This document shows, in pieces, positions 55,742-64,000 of a stretch of 64,000 nt of DNA. The notes under the pieces were generated by a model, which ran no database searches, was not told the origin of the DNA, and worked only from the letters and a program-made list of their open reading frames with translations. Every line of letters begins with the position of its first letter. Position 1 is the first letter of the stretch. Position numbers and translations under genes: made by a program. The stretch comes from Verrucomicrobiota bacterium (lineage in GTDB: Bacteria > Verrucomicrobiota > Kiritimatiellia > RFP12 > UBA1067): NCBI GenBank assembly GCA_023269675.1, contig JAHFSX010000029.1:1-64000 (forward strand), read 5' to 3'.

Positions 55742-56746
55742 ATGAAAAAAACGTTACTCACGGCACTGATCGGCCTGTCGACCGTCTGGCACGCCCTTGG
55801 ACAAGCCGCGCCCGTCGACATGCGGCAGCGGGCGGAGGAGCTGAAAAGCCTCAAGTGGGGCCTGTTCGTCTGCTGGTCGTTCAGCACCTTCTCAGGCAAG
55901 GAGTGGACGCCCGGCGTCAGCGACGTCGCGTTCTTCAGGGCCACGGATTGCGACACCGACCAGTGGGCGCGCACCGCCCGTGAGGCGGGCATGGGCTACA
56001 TCCTCTTCCTCGCTAAACACCATGACGGCTTCTGCCTGTGGGACACGAAGACCACCGACCGCAAAGTCACTAAAGCCCCGCTCGGCCGGGATGTGCTGGC
56101 GGAACTCCGCAAGTCCTGCGACAAGCAAGGCGTCAAGCTCGCGCTCTACTTCTCCGAAGGGGACTGGGCCTGGCCAGGCGCGAAGGACGGCAAAGGCGGC
56201 GGCTCGGGACTGGATGCCGAGAAGGAGAAGGCCCAGCTGACGGAACTGCTGACGGGCTACGGCACCGTCGAATACCTCTGGATCGACCATGCCGCCGGCA
56301 CCGGCGGCCTGTCGCACGCGGAGTTCCTCTCCCTCTGCAAGTCGCTCCAGCCCGGCTGCTTCGTGGGCTTCAACCACGGCGACCAGCAGGGCGCGGACAT
56401 CCGCATCGGCGAGATGGGCCGGCCCGGCCCCCTCGCCGACCACGCGGCGGCCGGCCCGCACATGCGCGACGCGCCCGCCCAGAGCTATCTGCTCGCCGAG
56501 TTCACCTACCCGATCCTCCCGCCCCACAAAGGCGGCGCGATGTGGTTCTACTCGCTGCCCGAGCACGACGGGCTCTGCCTCCCGCCGGAGAAACTCTACA
56601 GCGACTACCTCGGCGCGGTCCAGTACGGCAATATCTTCTCCATCGACGTCGGCCCTAACTACGCCGGCAAATTACGCGACATCGACGTGCAGACCCTGCG
56701 CAGGGTCGGCGCGATGATCCGCACCCCGCCGCAGGCTCCCCTCTGA
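55742..56746 (+). CDS. Exported GH29-like (alpha-L-fucosidase family) protein
   Basis: 334 residues with a signal peptide (MKKTLLTALIGLSTVWHALG). The barrel motifs of GH29 are visible: LKWGLFVCWS near residue 36, YILFLAKHHDGFCLWDT with H93/H94, and the nucleophile candidate D182 in EYLWIDHAAG. The C-terminal VQYGNIFSIDVGPNYAG matches the family's NxxLNxxP region. The protein ends there, shorter than typical fucosidases, which carry a C-terminal beta domain. Fucosidase activity is plausible, but these short forms are poorly characterised. It converges with the oxidoreductase gene. Confidence 0.8.
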   Translation: MKKTLLTALIGLSTVWHALGQAAPVDMRQRAEELKSLKWGLFVCWSFSTFSGKEWTPGVSDVAFFRATDCDTDQWARTAREAGMGYILFLAKHHDGFCLWDTKTTDRKVTKAPLGRDVLAELRKSCDKQGVKLALYFSEGDWAWPGAKDGKGGGSGLDAEKEKAQLTELLTGYGTVEYLWIDHAAGTGGLSHAEFLSLCKSLQPGCFVGFNHGDQQGADIRIGEMGRPGPLADHAAAGPHMRDAPAQSYLLAEFTYPILPPHKGGAMWFYSLPEHDGLCLPPEKLYSDYLGAVQYGNIFSIDVGPNYAGKLRDIDVQTLRRVGAMIRTPPQAPL

Positions 56747-56778
56747 CGACCGGATTCCGGCTCCGGATACGGGAATCG

Positions 56779-58134
56779 TTAGAGCGTCTCGCCATAGCGC
56801 CAGCCCTCGCGGGCGGGCTCGCGGATCAGGGCGTCGAGCTCGGGCATGCCCTTGACCTTCATGGCCGCGGCGTCCCACTCGAGGGTCTGGCCGGTGCGCT
56901 GCGCCAGCGCGCCCAGGAGCACCATCTCGGTCAGCGGCGCGGCGTATTCGAAATGCGAGCCGGGCATCGGCCCCTCGCCCTTGATCGCGCGGGTCCACTC
57001 CTCGATCGGTCCGTTGCCGACATCCGGCAGGCGCGCGATCTTGGTCAGCGCCGGCTTCAGCTCCATGAAGCGCGCGTTGGGCTTGAGCTGCGGGCTGGTC
57101 GGGCGCATGCCGGCCGCGTAAAGCGTCTCCTTCGTGCCCTCCATGTACATGCCGCCCTCCTTGTCGAGCGCGCTCCCCTCGTCCCAGCGCTTCGGCTTGG
57201 GCACTTCGCGCTCCCGCTCGTACCACTTCAGCACCACCGGCGGCTTCGCCCCGCGCGCGGGGAAATGATAGGTCACGACCGAGCTCATGGAGATGAAGCC
57301 CGGGCAGGGCGGCTCCCTGCGTTCCACTTCGACCTTGTCTGGCGCGCCCAGCCCCAACGCCCAGAACGGCGCGTCGAACGTGTGGCAGCCGATGTCGCCC
57401 AGCGGCCCGCAGCCGTAGTCCCACCAGCCGCGCCACTTCACCGGCACATACTCCGCGCTGTAGGGACGCGCCGCCGTCGGGCCCTGCCACACGTCCCAAT
57501 CGAGCGTCGCGGGCGCGGGCCCCGTCGCGATGGGATAAGCCTTAGGCGGAATGAACCACGGCGGGTTCGGGCGGTCCGTCCAGGTGATCACCTCGCGGAC
57601 CTCGCCGATCACGTCCGCGTCGACCCACTCCTTGATGCGGCGCATGCCGGGAAAGGTGTGGCCCTGGTTGCCCATCTGCGTGATGACCCCGTAATGCTTG
57701 GCCGCCTTGGCGAGGGTGCGCACCTGCCAGATGTTGTGCGCCAGCGGCTTCTGCACGAACACGTGCTTGCCGCGCTCCATGGCGGCCATGGCCGCGGCGA
57801 AGTGCGTGTGGTCCGGCGTGGAGACCGAAACCGCGTCGATCTCCTTGCCCAGCTTGTCCAGCATCACACGAAAATCCTTGAAGCGCGGCACGTCGGGATA
57901 CTTCTTGAAGGCCCCCGCGGCCCGCACGTCGTCCACGTCGCACAGCGCGACCATGTGCTCCTTGGCGGCCTGGTCCGTCGCGTAGCCGCCCATGCCGCTC
58001 ACCCCCACCACCGCCACGTTCAGCCGCCGGCTGCCCGCGGTCTCGGGATTCCCGATCGCGAAGCGCGGCAGCACATAAGCCCCCGCCGCCACACCCGCCG
58101 AACCGAGGAACCCGCGCCGACTGATCTTCGCCAT
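56779..58134 (-). CDS. Tat-exported Gfo/Idh/MocA oxidoreductase
   Basis: 451 residues from the ATG at 58134, which has correct spacing from an AGGGAG site; the ATG at 58140 sits too close. A twin-arginine signal (SRRGFLGSAGVAAGAYVLP) precedes the NAD(P)-binding domain: VAVVGVSGMGGYA, DVD, STPDHTH and the EKP-like VQKPLAHN. The second domain has WWDYGCGPLGDIGCHTFD with the family's D..H pair. Exported members probably carry a tightly bound cofactor and act on sugars in the periplasm. It lies in a - strand run with an SGNH hydrolase and an aldolase. Confidence 0.88.
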   Translation of the reverse strand: MAKISRRGFLGSAGVAAGAYVLPRFAIGNPETAGSRRLNVAVVGVSGMGGYATDQAAKEHMVALCDVDDVRAAGAFKKYPDVPRFKDFRVMLDKLGKEIDAVSVSTPDHTHFAAAMAAMERGKHVFVQKPLAHNIWQVRTLAKAAKHYGVITQMGNQGHTFPGMRRIKEWVDADVIGEVREVITWTDRPNPPWFIPPKAYPIATGPAPATLDWDVWQGPTAARPYSAEYVPVKWRGWWDYGCGPLGDIGCHTFDAPFWALGLGAPDKVEVERREPPCPGFISMSSVVTYHFPARGAKPPVVLKWYEREREVPKPKRWDEGSALDKEGGMYMEGTKETLYAAGMRPTSPQLKPNARFMELKPALTKIARLPDVGNGPIEEWTRAIKGEGPMPGSHFEYAAPLTEMVLLGALAQRTGQTLEWDAAAMKVKGMPELDALIREPAREGWRYGETL

Positions 58135-58254
58135 ACTCATTCTCCCTTGTCTGCCCCTTTGCGGCTCGTGAGAACACTCGCCCTCCATCGCCCGCACCCG
58201 TTCAGGTGGAACGGGAGAGCCGAGACTCTGTCGAGCCGCCGCGGCTGCTGCCGA

Positions 58255-58977
58255 TCACTTGTAAAAAGCGCTGACCGTCTTGACCCACTCGTCCGCCATG
58301 AGCTGATGGCCGGAATAAGTCGGATGCACGCTGTCCCAAATCCAGTATTCGGCGGGCGCGCGCAGGCAGGCCTCGTCGAAGACGTGCTGGAAACGCACCA
58401 GCGCCGCATGATGCTTCTCCGCCAGCCGCGCCACGATCGCCTGGCGCTGCTTGACGTCCTGATCGCGCGCGTCGCCCTCCCGGTGTCCGCCCCTGGGCAG
58501 ATAAAAGGGCTCGCAGAGCACGAACCTGACCTCCGGCTGCGCGGCCTTCGTCTCCGTCAGCAGCCGGTCATACACCTGTTCGTACTGCGCCAGCGGCACG
58601 CGGCTGCCGTCGTTGATACCGATCAGGATGCTGAGCACGTCCGGCTTGAGCTCCAGCGTGTCCTTCTGCCAGCGCGCCTGCAGGTTGGAGACGGTATTGC
58701 CGCTGACGCCCCGGTTCATGAACGTCAGCGCCCGCTCCGGAAACCGCGCCCCGTATTGCGCGGCGATGATGAAGCAGTAGCCGTGCCCGAGGATGTGGTT
58801 GGGGTCCGCGCTGCGACCGCGGTTGCCGTCGGTGATCGAGTCGCCCTGGAACAGGATCCGGGCGTTCGCGCCGAACGCCGGCATCTCCGGGATTTCCGCC
58901 GCCCAGGCACCCCCGCCCGCCAGCAGCCCTGCGCCAACCAGCGCCATTTGAAAAGACGATATTAAACGCGTGTTCAT
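58255..58977 (-). CDS. Exported SGNH/GDSL hydrolase
   Basis: 240 residues from the ATG at 58977, with a signal peptide (MNTRLISSFQMALVGAGLLA, cleavage near AWA-A). The four SGNH blocks are complete: S47 in FQGDSITDGNRGR, RGVSGNTVSNL, IGINDGSR, and D215/H218 in DSVHPTYSGH. It is a single-domain esterase, likely a carbohydrate deacetylase or lysophospholipase type; placement among sugar genes favours the former. The gap upstream (toward the aldolase) contains a GCACGCCC-type palindromic element. Confidence 0.85.
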   Translation of the reverse strand: MNTRLISSFQMALVGAGLLAGGGAWAAEIPEMPAFGANARILFQGDSITDGNRGRSADPNHILGHGYCFIIAAQYGARFPERALTFMNRGVSGNTVSNLQARWQKDTLELKPDVLSILIGINDGSRVPLAQYEQVYDRLLTETKAAQPEVRFVLCEPFYLPRGGHREGDARDQDVKQRQAIVARLAEKHHAALVRFQHVFDEACLRAPAEYWIWDSVHPTYSGHQLMADEWVKTVSAFYK

Positions 58978-59048
58978 GTGCTTTAAGCTCCGCATGTTGA
59001 CCCTCAGAATCGCCAAGATGAGTCCCCTCTTGCCCCGGGTCTTCGCGC

Positions 59049-59108
59049 GCGCCCAAGGATGGGCGTGCCACACTCCGGGAATGTGCCATGCGCATCCGTG
59101 CGCATGGG
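59049..59108. repeat. GCACGCCC-type palindromic element, copy 2
   Basis: It has the same order as copy 1 at 26822-26881: CGCCCAAGGATGGGCGTGCC, CACTCCGGGAATGTG, then CATGCGCATCCGTGCGCATG. A few bases differ, mostly in loops. Confidence 0.8.
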
Positions 59109-59118
59109 GAACGGCCCC

Positions 59119-59769
59119 TTACGCCCCCGTCCCGCCCTGCCGCGCCCGCAGCGCGAGCAGCTGCCGCACCGCTTTCGGGGGAAGCGGTCTCACGTCACGG
59201 CCGGACGCGAGCAGGATCTGGCACGCCAATTCAAAGAACTCGGCGTTCTGGATGGCGTGGTCGAAATCGCGCGCCGCCGTGACCTGCCCGTGGTTCATCA
59301 TCATCGCCAGGTCGTGGCCGGTCATGGCCTCGGTCACCGCGTCCGCGAGCTCGGCCGAGCCCGGCGGCAGGTACGGCACCTGTCCGACCGGCCCGATGTA
59401 GAGCGGGATCTCCGCGATCACGTCATAGTTCAAGTTGCGCCGCTTCCGGCACGCCAGCGCGGTGGCGCAGGGCGACTGGTAGTGAAACACCACGTTCACG
59501 TCGGGCCGCGCCCGCAGGATGCCCGCGTGGAAACGCACCTCCACGGTCGGCCGCACGCCGTTGAGCGAGGTGCCGTCCGCGATCGCACAGACCGCGATGT
59601 CGGCGTCGGTCAGCCGTCCCAGCCAGCTGCGCGTGCGCGTGACGAGCATGCGCCCGTCGCCGACGCGCCACGACAGGTTGCCGCTGCTGCAGCGCAGCAG
59701 TCCGCGCTCCGCCGCCGCGTGGCAGGCCGCGATGAAGTCGTTCCTCTGTTCCCGTGCGACCGGTTTCAC
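59119..59769 (-). CDS. Class II aldolase/adducin-family protein, one metal ligand changed
   Basis: 216 residues from a GTG start with a GGAGG site. Family motifs: SSGNLSWR near residue 28, E77 in TVEVRFHAGIL, H96 in VVFHYQSPCATAL, and H160 in MMMNHGQV. Fuculose-phosphate-type aldolases bind zinc with an H-x-H pair plus a third histidine; here the pair reads H96-Y-Q98, so one ligand is replaced. It could still bind metal weakly or have another role. With the GH29-like protein nearby, a fuculose- or rhamnulose-phosphate aldolase is a reasonable guess but unproven. Confidence 0.78.
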   Translation of the reverse strand: MKPVAREQRNDFIAACHAAAERGLLRCSSGNLSWRVGDGRMLVTRTRSWLGRLTDADIAVCAIADGTSLNGVRPTVEVRFHAGILRARPDVNVVFHYQSPCATALACRKRRNLNYDVIAEIPLYIGPVGQVPYLPPGSAELADAVTEAMTGHDLAMMMNHGQVTAARDFDHAIQNAEFFELACQILLASGRDVRPLPPKAVRQLLALRARQGGTGA

Positions 59770-59800
59770 GTGGGTGTCCTCCGAATACGATCAGCTCATA

Positions 59801-59833
59801 CGCACGCCCAAGGATGGGCGTGCCACATTCCGG
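59801..59833. repeat. GCACGCCC-type palindromic element, truncated copy 3
   Basis: It carries the first half only (CGCACGCCCAAGGATGGGCG then TGCCACATTCCGG) and ends at the base before the giant gene's stop codon, like the element at 8713 that meets a gene end. Confidence 0.75.
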
Positions 59834-62800
59834 CTACTTGAGCATGATCAGCGTGCCGTCGACATAGACGAGCTTCACCGTGCCGTCGGCCCCGCACAGG
59901 ACATGCCAGCGGCTGTCCGGAAGATTGGCGGAAACAAATGTGCCGGTCCGCGAGCCCGTGCCCGACACGATCGTGTACGTCAGGCTGCTGTTCAGCAGCG
60001 CGGGGTTCACGAGCTGCAAGGTCAGGTTGGACAGGTCAAGGTTACCCTGCACGCTGAGGAGGTCGGAAGAGCCGTCCGCGGCTACATCGGCCAGATAGGT
60101 GCCTTTCAAGGTTGAGCTTTTCAGGGTGAAGGTGTCGGTGCCGATGACATTCGTGCCCGCCGGCGAGATCTCAGCCAGCAAGGTGCCATTCGTAATGATA
60201 CCGTTTCCGGTGACCGCGTTCGTGACGGTGAACCCGTTCAGGTCAAGGGTGCCGCCGGCAAGGACGACCTGCGTGTTCGAGGGCAGCGCCAACGCGTTGC
60301 CCAGCTTCAGGATGCCGTTGCTGATCGTCGTCGTTCCGCCGTAGGTGTTGGTGCCGCCCAGCGTCAGCGTGCCGGTGCCCTGCTTGGTGAGGCCGCCGCC
60401 CGTGTTGGGCGCGAGGGTGATGCCCGTGACGGCGGTCTGGAGGTTGGTCCCGCCGCCGGAGAGGGTCACGGACGGCAAACTCGTGTAACCGAACCCGTGA
60501 CTGGTCATGATGACGCCGGTGACGGTCCCGTTGGCCGAGTCGAACTGCGCGACGGCGGTCGCGCCTGTGCCGTCGCCGCCCGCGATGGTGACGAAAGGAG
60601 GCCCGATGTAACCGCCGCGCGGCGTGATCGAGATGCCGGCCACTCCGTTGCCGGCCGGGGCGAGCAGGTTCGCGTTCGCCGTGCACGCGAGGTTGGTGGT
60701 GTCGAAGGTCGCGCCTCCCGGGTAGATGTTGACGAAGTCCAGGGTGCTCGCGCCAGCACCGAACAGGTTGCCGGCCTGACGGGCACGGAAGGTGCCGCCG
60801 TCGAAGTTAACGAGCGCGAGCGATCCGGCGCGGGCATTTCTCGTCAGCGTGTTGGCGGTGAGCGTGCCGCCGTTGAGGTTGACAGTCGCAAACATGTTGG
60901 TGCGGTCGGCGATGTTGAGGTTTCCGGTCACCAGCGCGTCGCCTGTGCCGGCCACCGTGAACTCGGCAAAGCCGCGCAGGTAGCCGCTGCCCGATAACTC
61001 GCCGACGTTTACGGTAATGAAGGATTCGAACCTGCCGCCCGCCACGTAGACGACACCGGTTCCGCCGCGGCTGATGCCGAGCGCGCCGCCGTACCTGTTG
61101 CTCATCCGGAAGGTGCCTCCGGATTGCGACAGGACGCCGACGCTCGCGGGATTGACGCCCAACTGGAAATAGCCGTTGTTCGTCATGGTGCCGCCGCTTT
61201 GCTCATAGTAGCCGTACCCGTTCTCGCCAATCCTGCCGTCATTGCTCTGGCCGCCCCAGTTTTGCACGAAACCGTTGCCGCGCTGGTAGACGGCGCCGTG
61301 GCTAGTCGTCGCGTACCCTAAGATGAGCTTGTTGGTGAGGATGGCGTTGTCTTGGACAGTGAGGACGCCGCGGCCGTTGTAGCCGACGTACATCGTCCCT
61401 GAAGCGACGGTCTGAGTCCCGAGGAACGAGGACCAGGCTGCGTTGCCCGCCAGGGTCAGCCGGCCGAAATCGGAGGCGCCATTGCCGACATAGGTGTTGT
61501 TGTTCGTGACATACACGTAAAGGGCGGCGTCGTTGGTCAGCAGCAGCGAGGCGTTGCCGATCGTGACGGCGCCGATCGCGTGGTTGGCCGAACCGTTCAT
61601 GACGAGCTCGCCGCCGTTGACGGTGAGCGCGCCTGTGAAGGTGTTGGTGCCGGCGAGCGTGAGCGTGTTGGCGCCCTGCTTCAGCAGCGCCATGGGCTTG
61701 GCCAAGCTGTCGGCATAGGTGAGCCCAGTCAGCGCGGTGTCGATGCCCAGTGTGGCGGTGTTGGTCGTGAAGGCGTTCGCGTCGTACAGCGCATGTATCT
61801 GGTCAGAGGTCCACCCCGACAGGGTGCCGTCCCCGGCCGGCACCATCAGCGTGCCTCCACCGGCCACAGTGACACTGCCCGAATTGGAACCGGGCAGCGA
61901 GCTGGGGACCCGGGCGTAGAGCACGCCGTTGCTGATGATCGTACCGCCGCTGTAGGTGTTGTTGGTGCCCATCAGCCACAGGGTCGCGCCGCTGTTGCCC
62001 GCTTTGACGAGCGTGCCGGTACCGGATATGTCGCCGGTGACGGTCCAGTTGACGGGAGACTGATTGCCGTTGAAATAAGCGCGGCCATTCAGCGTCACCG
62101 GTCCGGCCCAGACGTTTAAATTGGTGGCGGGCTTGTTGGCCCCTGCCGAGCCGCGGAAGAACGCGCCCTCGTTGAGGATGAGCGAGTACATGGGCACGGA
62201 CGGGAAGAATTCGTAAAGTTCGAAAATCCCGCCGCTGTTGACCGTGACCGTATTGGCCGCCGTTCCGTTGGCGATGGTGGTCGTCTCGAAGCGCAGCAGC
62301 CCCTGGTTGACCACAAAATGGCCCGCGCCGGGAGTGATGGCCTCGTTGACGATCGCGATCTCGTTGACGCCGGTCTTCGTGAGGGTGTTGCCGTTCAAGG
62401 CCAGTGGCCCGTTGCGGAGGTCCCACCTTTGGGTGCCGCCCACCGTCGCGTTGCCGGAGAGAGCGATCTTGCTCATGGCGTTCATCTGCGTCGTCGTGGA
62501 GACGTTGATGATCGCGCCGGAGCCGTCATAGCCGGCGCCGCTAATGGTGAAGAGTTCGGCACTCAGGTTGAGTCCTTCCTTATTGCGCGTGCCTCCCACA
62601 TCGGGAGTGCACCCCAGATTGAGCGTGGCGCCGTCGGCGATGAAGACACCGCCGGCAGCCGTGCCGAAGGTGGTGTTCTCGTTCACTCGCAGGATGCCCT
62701 GATTGATGTAGGTGGGCCCGGTGTAAGTGTTGACGGCCATCAGGTGGAGCAGGTTTGTGCCGCTCTTGGTGAGCGTCCCTGCGCCGCTGATCGCGCCGCT

Positions 62801-64000
62801 TAACCTCTGGGCAGAACTGCTTCCGAACTCCAGAACGCCTTCATTGATCGCCGTCACTCCCGAGTAGGTATTGGAGCCCGTGAGCAGGACTTTGCCGACA
62901 CCCAGTTTTGTGAGAGCGAGCGCAATGCTGTTGGTGATCGGGGCGTTGACGGTCAGGACGGAACCGGCGCTGTTGTTGGCCAGAATCAGCTCGCTGTCAC
63001 CGGCGCGCGCGGAGAGAGCTCCGTCGCCTTCGGCCGAACCGATGTTGAGAGACGCCTTGCCCGCGCCGATCAGGACGGCTGAAGCCCGCATCAGCGTGCC
63101 GGTGGTGGTGACTTCGGCGGCCGTGTCCGTGTTCTGCAGCAGGGTGTTCATGCTGCTCACCGGCGAGGTCGCAAGCGTGATCGGGCCGCTGTCGCCAGGC
63201 ACGTTAATGCGGTTGTTGAGCGCCGCGTTGTCGGGAATGATCGAGTCCGGACCTCCGGTTCCACGGGCGGCGAGGTCGTTGTAGTTCGTAAAGACCGTGA
63301 CGCCATAGGTGCCATAGCCGGCGAGATCGGTGCCGTTGACGGTCGCCCAAGGGCCGATGAGTCCGTTGACCAGGGGAGGAATCGCGGCAAAGCGGATCTG
63401 GTTACGTTCGTTCAGGCCGAGCTCCGTGCCCGCGAAGCTGACCGTCGCTGCCGCGCTGCGCGTCAGCGAGGCAAAGGTCACGGCGGAGGTGTAACCTTCG
63501 GCGGCCTGCGACGCGCTGACGGCGTTGGAGGCGCTGCCGAGTGTGAGCGCGCCAACGGTCTCGCCGTAATGCGACGCGTCCGCCGTGTGCGAGAAGTTCA
63601 GGACACCGCCGTTGAGGGCGACCGGCACGGCATCGCCGATGCGGTTGCTGTTATTGGTGAGCGCGCTGTTATCCAGCACGAGCGCCGCGTTGAGCGAGAC
63701 CGTGATGCCGCTTGAGCCGAGCAGCGCGCCGTTGGTGCCCGCCAGCACGAGTTTGCCGCCGTTGACGGCGGTCGCGCCGGTGAAGATGTTCGAGCCGTAG
63801 AGCGTCCAGGTGCTGGTGTTGGATTTGGTCAGGGAGACCGTGTTCAAGCCGTTGCTGACCGGCCCCGTGATCGCGTTGCCGCTGCTGGTGCCGTCGAGCT
63901 GGACCGATTTGGCGTTGCCCCCGCTGGACAGGATCGCGACCGTACCGAGCGAGAGGTTGGCGGTCGTCGGAACCAGGATGGTGGCGCCACCGCCGCCCGC
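59834..64000 (-). CDS. Giant autotransporter-associated beta-strand repeat protein, 5' end outside window
   Basis: The - strand frame remains open to the right edge, so the start is outside; 1388 residues are visible. The whole visible part is repeat: units such as LTKLGVGKVLLTGSNTYSGV, NTYTGPTYINQGILRVNE and LTLAGTNTFTGALTVNG. A Gly-rich stretch with ITPRGGYIGPPFVTIAGGDG lies near nt 60580-60640, similar in kind to a section of the 9.1-kb gene near nt 47240-47450. There is no C-terminal barrel; it ends YVDGTLIMLK and a TAG stop, nearly the same tail as the first gene. It is probably secreted or surface-bound. The ligand is unknown. Confidence 0.85.
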   Translation of the reverse strand, partial: AGGGGATILVPTTANLSLGTVAILSSGGNAKSVQLDGTSSGNAITGPVSNGLNTVSLTKSNTSTWTLYGSNIFTGATAVNGGKLVLAGTNGALLGSSGITVSLNAALVLDNSALTNNSNRIGDAVPVALNGGVLNFSHTADASHYGETVGALTLGSASNAVSASQAAEGYTSAVTFASLTRSAAATVSFAGTELGLNERNQIRFAAIPPLVNGLIGPWATVNGTDLAGYGTYGVTVFTNYNDLAARGTGGPDSIIPDNAALNNRINVPGDSGPITLATSPVSSMNTLLQNTDTAAEVTTTGTLMRASAVLIGAGKASLNIGSAEGDGALSARAGDSELILANNSAGSVLTVNAPITNSIALALTKLGVGKVLLTGSNTYSGVTAINEGVLEFGSSSAQRLSGAISGAGTLTKSGTNLLHLMAVNTYTGPTYINQGILRVNENTTFGTAAGGVFIADGATLNLGCTPDVGGTRNKEGLNLSAELFTISGAGYDGSGAIINVSTTTQMNAMSKIALSGNATVGGTQRWDLRNGPLALNGNTLTKTGVNEIAIVNEAITPGAGHFVVNQGLLRFETTTIANGTAANTVTVNSGGIFELYEFFPSVPMYSLILNEGAFFRGSAGANKPATNLNVWAGPVTLNGRAYFNGNQSPVNWTVTGDISGTGTLVKAGNSGATLWLMGTNNTYSGGTIISNGVLYARVPSSLPGSNSGSVTVAGGGTLMVPAGDGTLSGWTSDQIHALYDANAFTTNTATLGIDTALTGLTYADSLAKPMALLKQGANTLTLAGTNTFTGALTVNGGELVMNGSANHAIGAVTIGNASLLLTNDAALYVYVTNNNTYVGNGASDFGRLTLAGNAAWSSFLGTQTVASGTMYVGYNGRGVLTVQDNAILTNKLILGYATTSHGAVYQRGNGFVQNWGGQSNDGRIGENGYGYYEQSGGTMTNNGYFQLGVNPASVGVLSQSGGTFRMSNRYGGALGISRGGTGVVYVAGGRFESFITVNVGELSGSGYLRGFAEFTVAGTGDALVTGNLNIADRTNMFATVNLNGGTLTANTLTRNARAGSLALVNFDGGTFRARQAGNLFGAGASTLDFVNIYPGGATFDTTNLACTANANLLAPAGNGVAGISITPRGGYIGPPFVTIAGGDGTGATAVAQFDSANGTVTGVIMTSHGFGYTSLPSVTLSGGGTNLQTAVTGITLAPNTGGGLTKQGTGTLTLGGTNTYGGTTTISNGILKLGNALALPSNTQVVLAGGTLDLNGFTVTNAVTGNGIITNGTLLAEISPAGTNVIGTDTFTLKSSTLKGTYLADVAADGSSDLLSVQGNLDLSNLTLQLVNPALLNSSLTYTIVSGTGSRTGTFVSANLPDSRWHVLCGADGTVKLVYVDGTLIMLK

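Overview
The window is a GC-rich bacterial chromosome segment with 36 supported protein genes (two of them cut by the window edges), one small cysteine-rich reading frame interrupted by a stop codon, and no rRNA or convincing tRNA. The gene content (giant secreted proteins of autotransporter-associated beta-strand repeats, a Tat-exported CxPSR sulfatase, a hydrazine-synthase-alpha-like dihaem protein, Gfo/Idh/MocA and SGNH enzymes, GH2, GH29-like and GHL10 hydrolases) suggests a polysaccharide-degrading member of the PVC group, most likely Kiritimatiellota. That placement is an inference from gene content, not a phylogenetic result.

Layout. 1-4.5 kb: 3' part of a giant repeat protein (+). 4.6-13.0 kb: a + strand cluster of two paralogous propeller-type glycosidase-like proteins, a BNR sialidase-like protein, a BASS-type transporter, a kinase of the aminoglycoside-phosphotransferase fold and an HpaI-type aldolase. 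13.0-16.2 kb (-): Sel1-repeat protein, methyltransferase and two small exported cysteine-rich proteins, one with an in-frame TAG. 16.4-19.5 kb (-): a second repeat protein whose N-terminal half is AT-richer. 20.1-29.9 kb (-): an eight-gene assimilatory sulfate operon in the order sbp, cysT, cysW, cysA, cysH, cysD, cysN, sulfite reductase. Every one of its seven gaps carries a palindromic element. 30.1-39.4 kb: a large GH2-like protein, a new 54-residue membrane protein, a glutamine amidotransferase, a sulfatase and a GHL10 protein. 39.5-41.8 kb: a NusG-like factor, an AsnC/Lrp regulator and an aminotransferase. 41.9-51.0 kb: a 3032-residue protein joining PA14 domains, a heparinase II/III-type lyase, a LamG-like domain and a long repeat region. 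51.0-55.5 kb (-): dihaem HZS-alpha-like protein, SGNH esterase and a HEAT/zinc-ribbon/PD-(D/E)XK protein. 55.7-59.8 kb: GH29-like protein (+), then Gfo/Idh/MocA oxidoreductase, SGNH hydrolase and class II aldolase (-). 59.8-64 kb: another giant repeat protein (-), running off the right edge.

How the genes fit together (inference): the exported hydrolases, lyase, esterases and sulfatase look suited to breaking down sulfated or uronic-acid-rich glycans. The Gfo/Idh/MocA enzyme and the two aldolases could process released sugars, and the BASS transporter could import an organic anion. The sulfate operon imports sulfate and reduces it through APS directly: CysH has the iron-sulfur APS-reductase cysteines, and the APS-kinase-like tail of CysN has lost its P-loop. 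No SusC/SusD pair is present, so the giant repeat proteins may provide surface attachment. Three of the four end in a very similar short hydrophobic/basic peptide.

Most promising for follow-up: the palindromic elements in every gap of the sulfate operon, the shared C-terminal tail of the giant proteins, the surface lyase fusion, the TAG-interrupted cysteine-rich gene, and the HEAT-nuclease gene placed in an apparent operon with an esterase and a dihaem protein.
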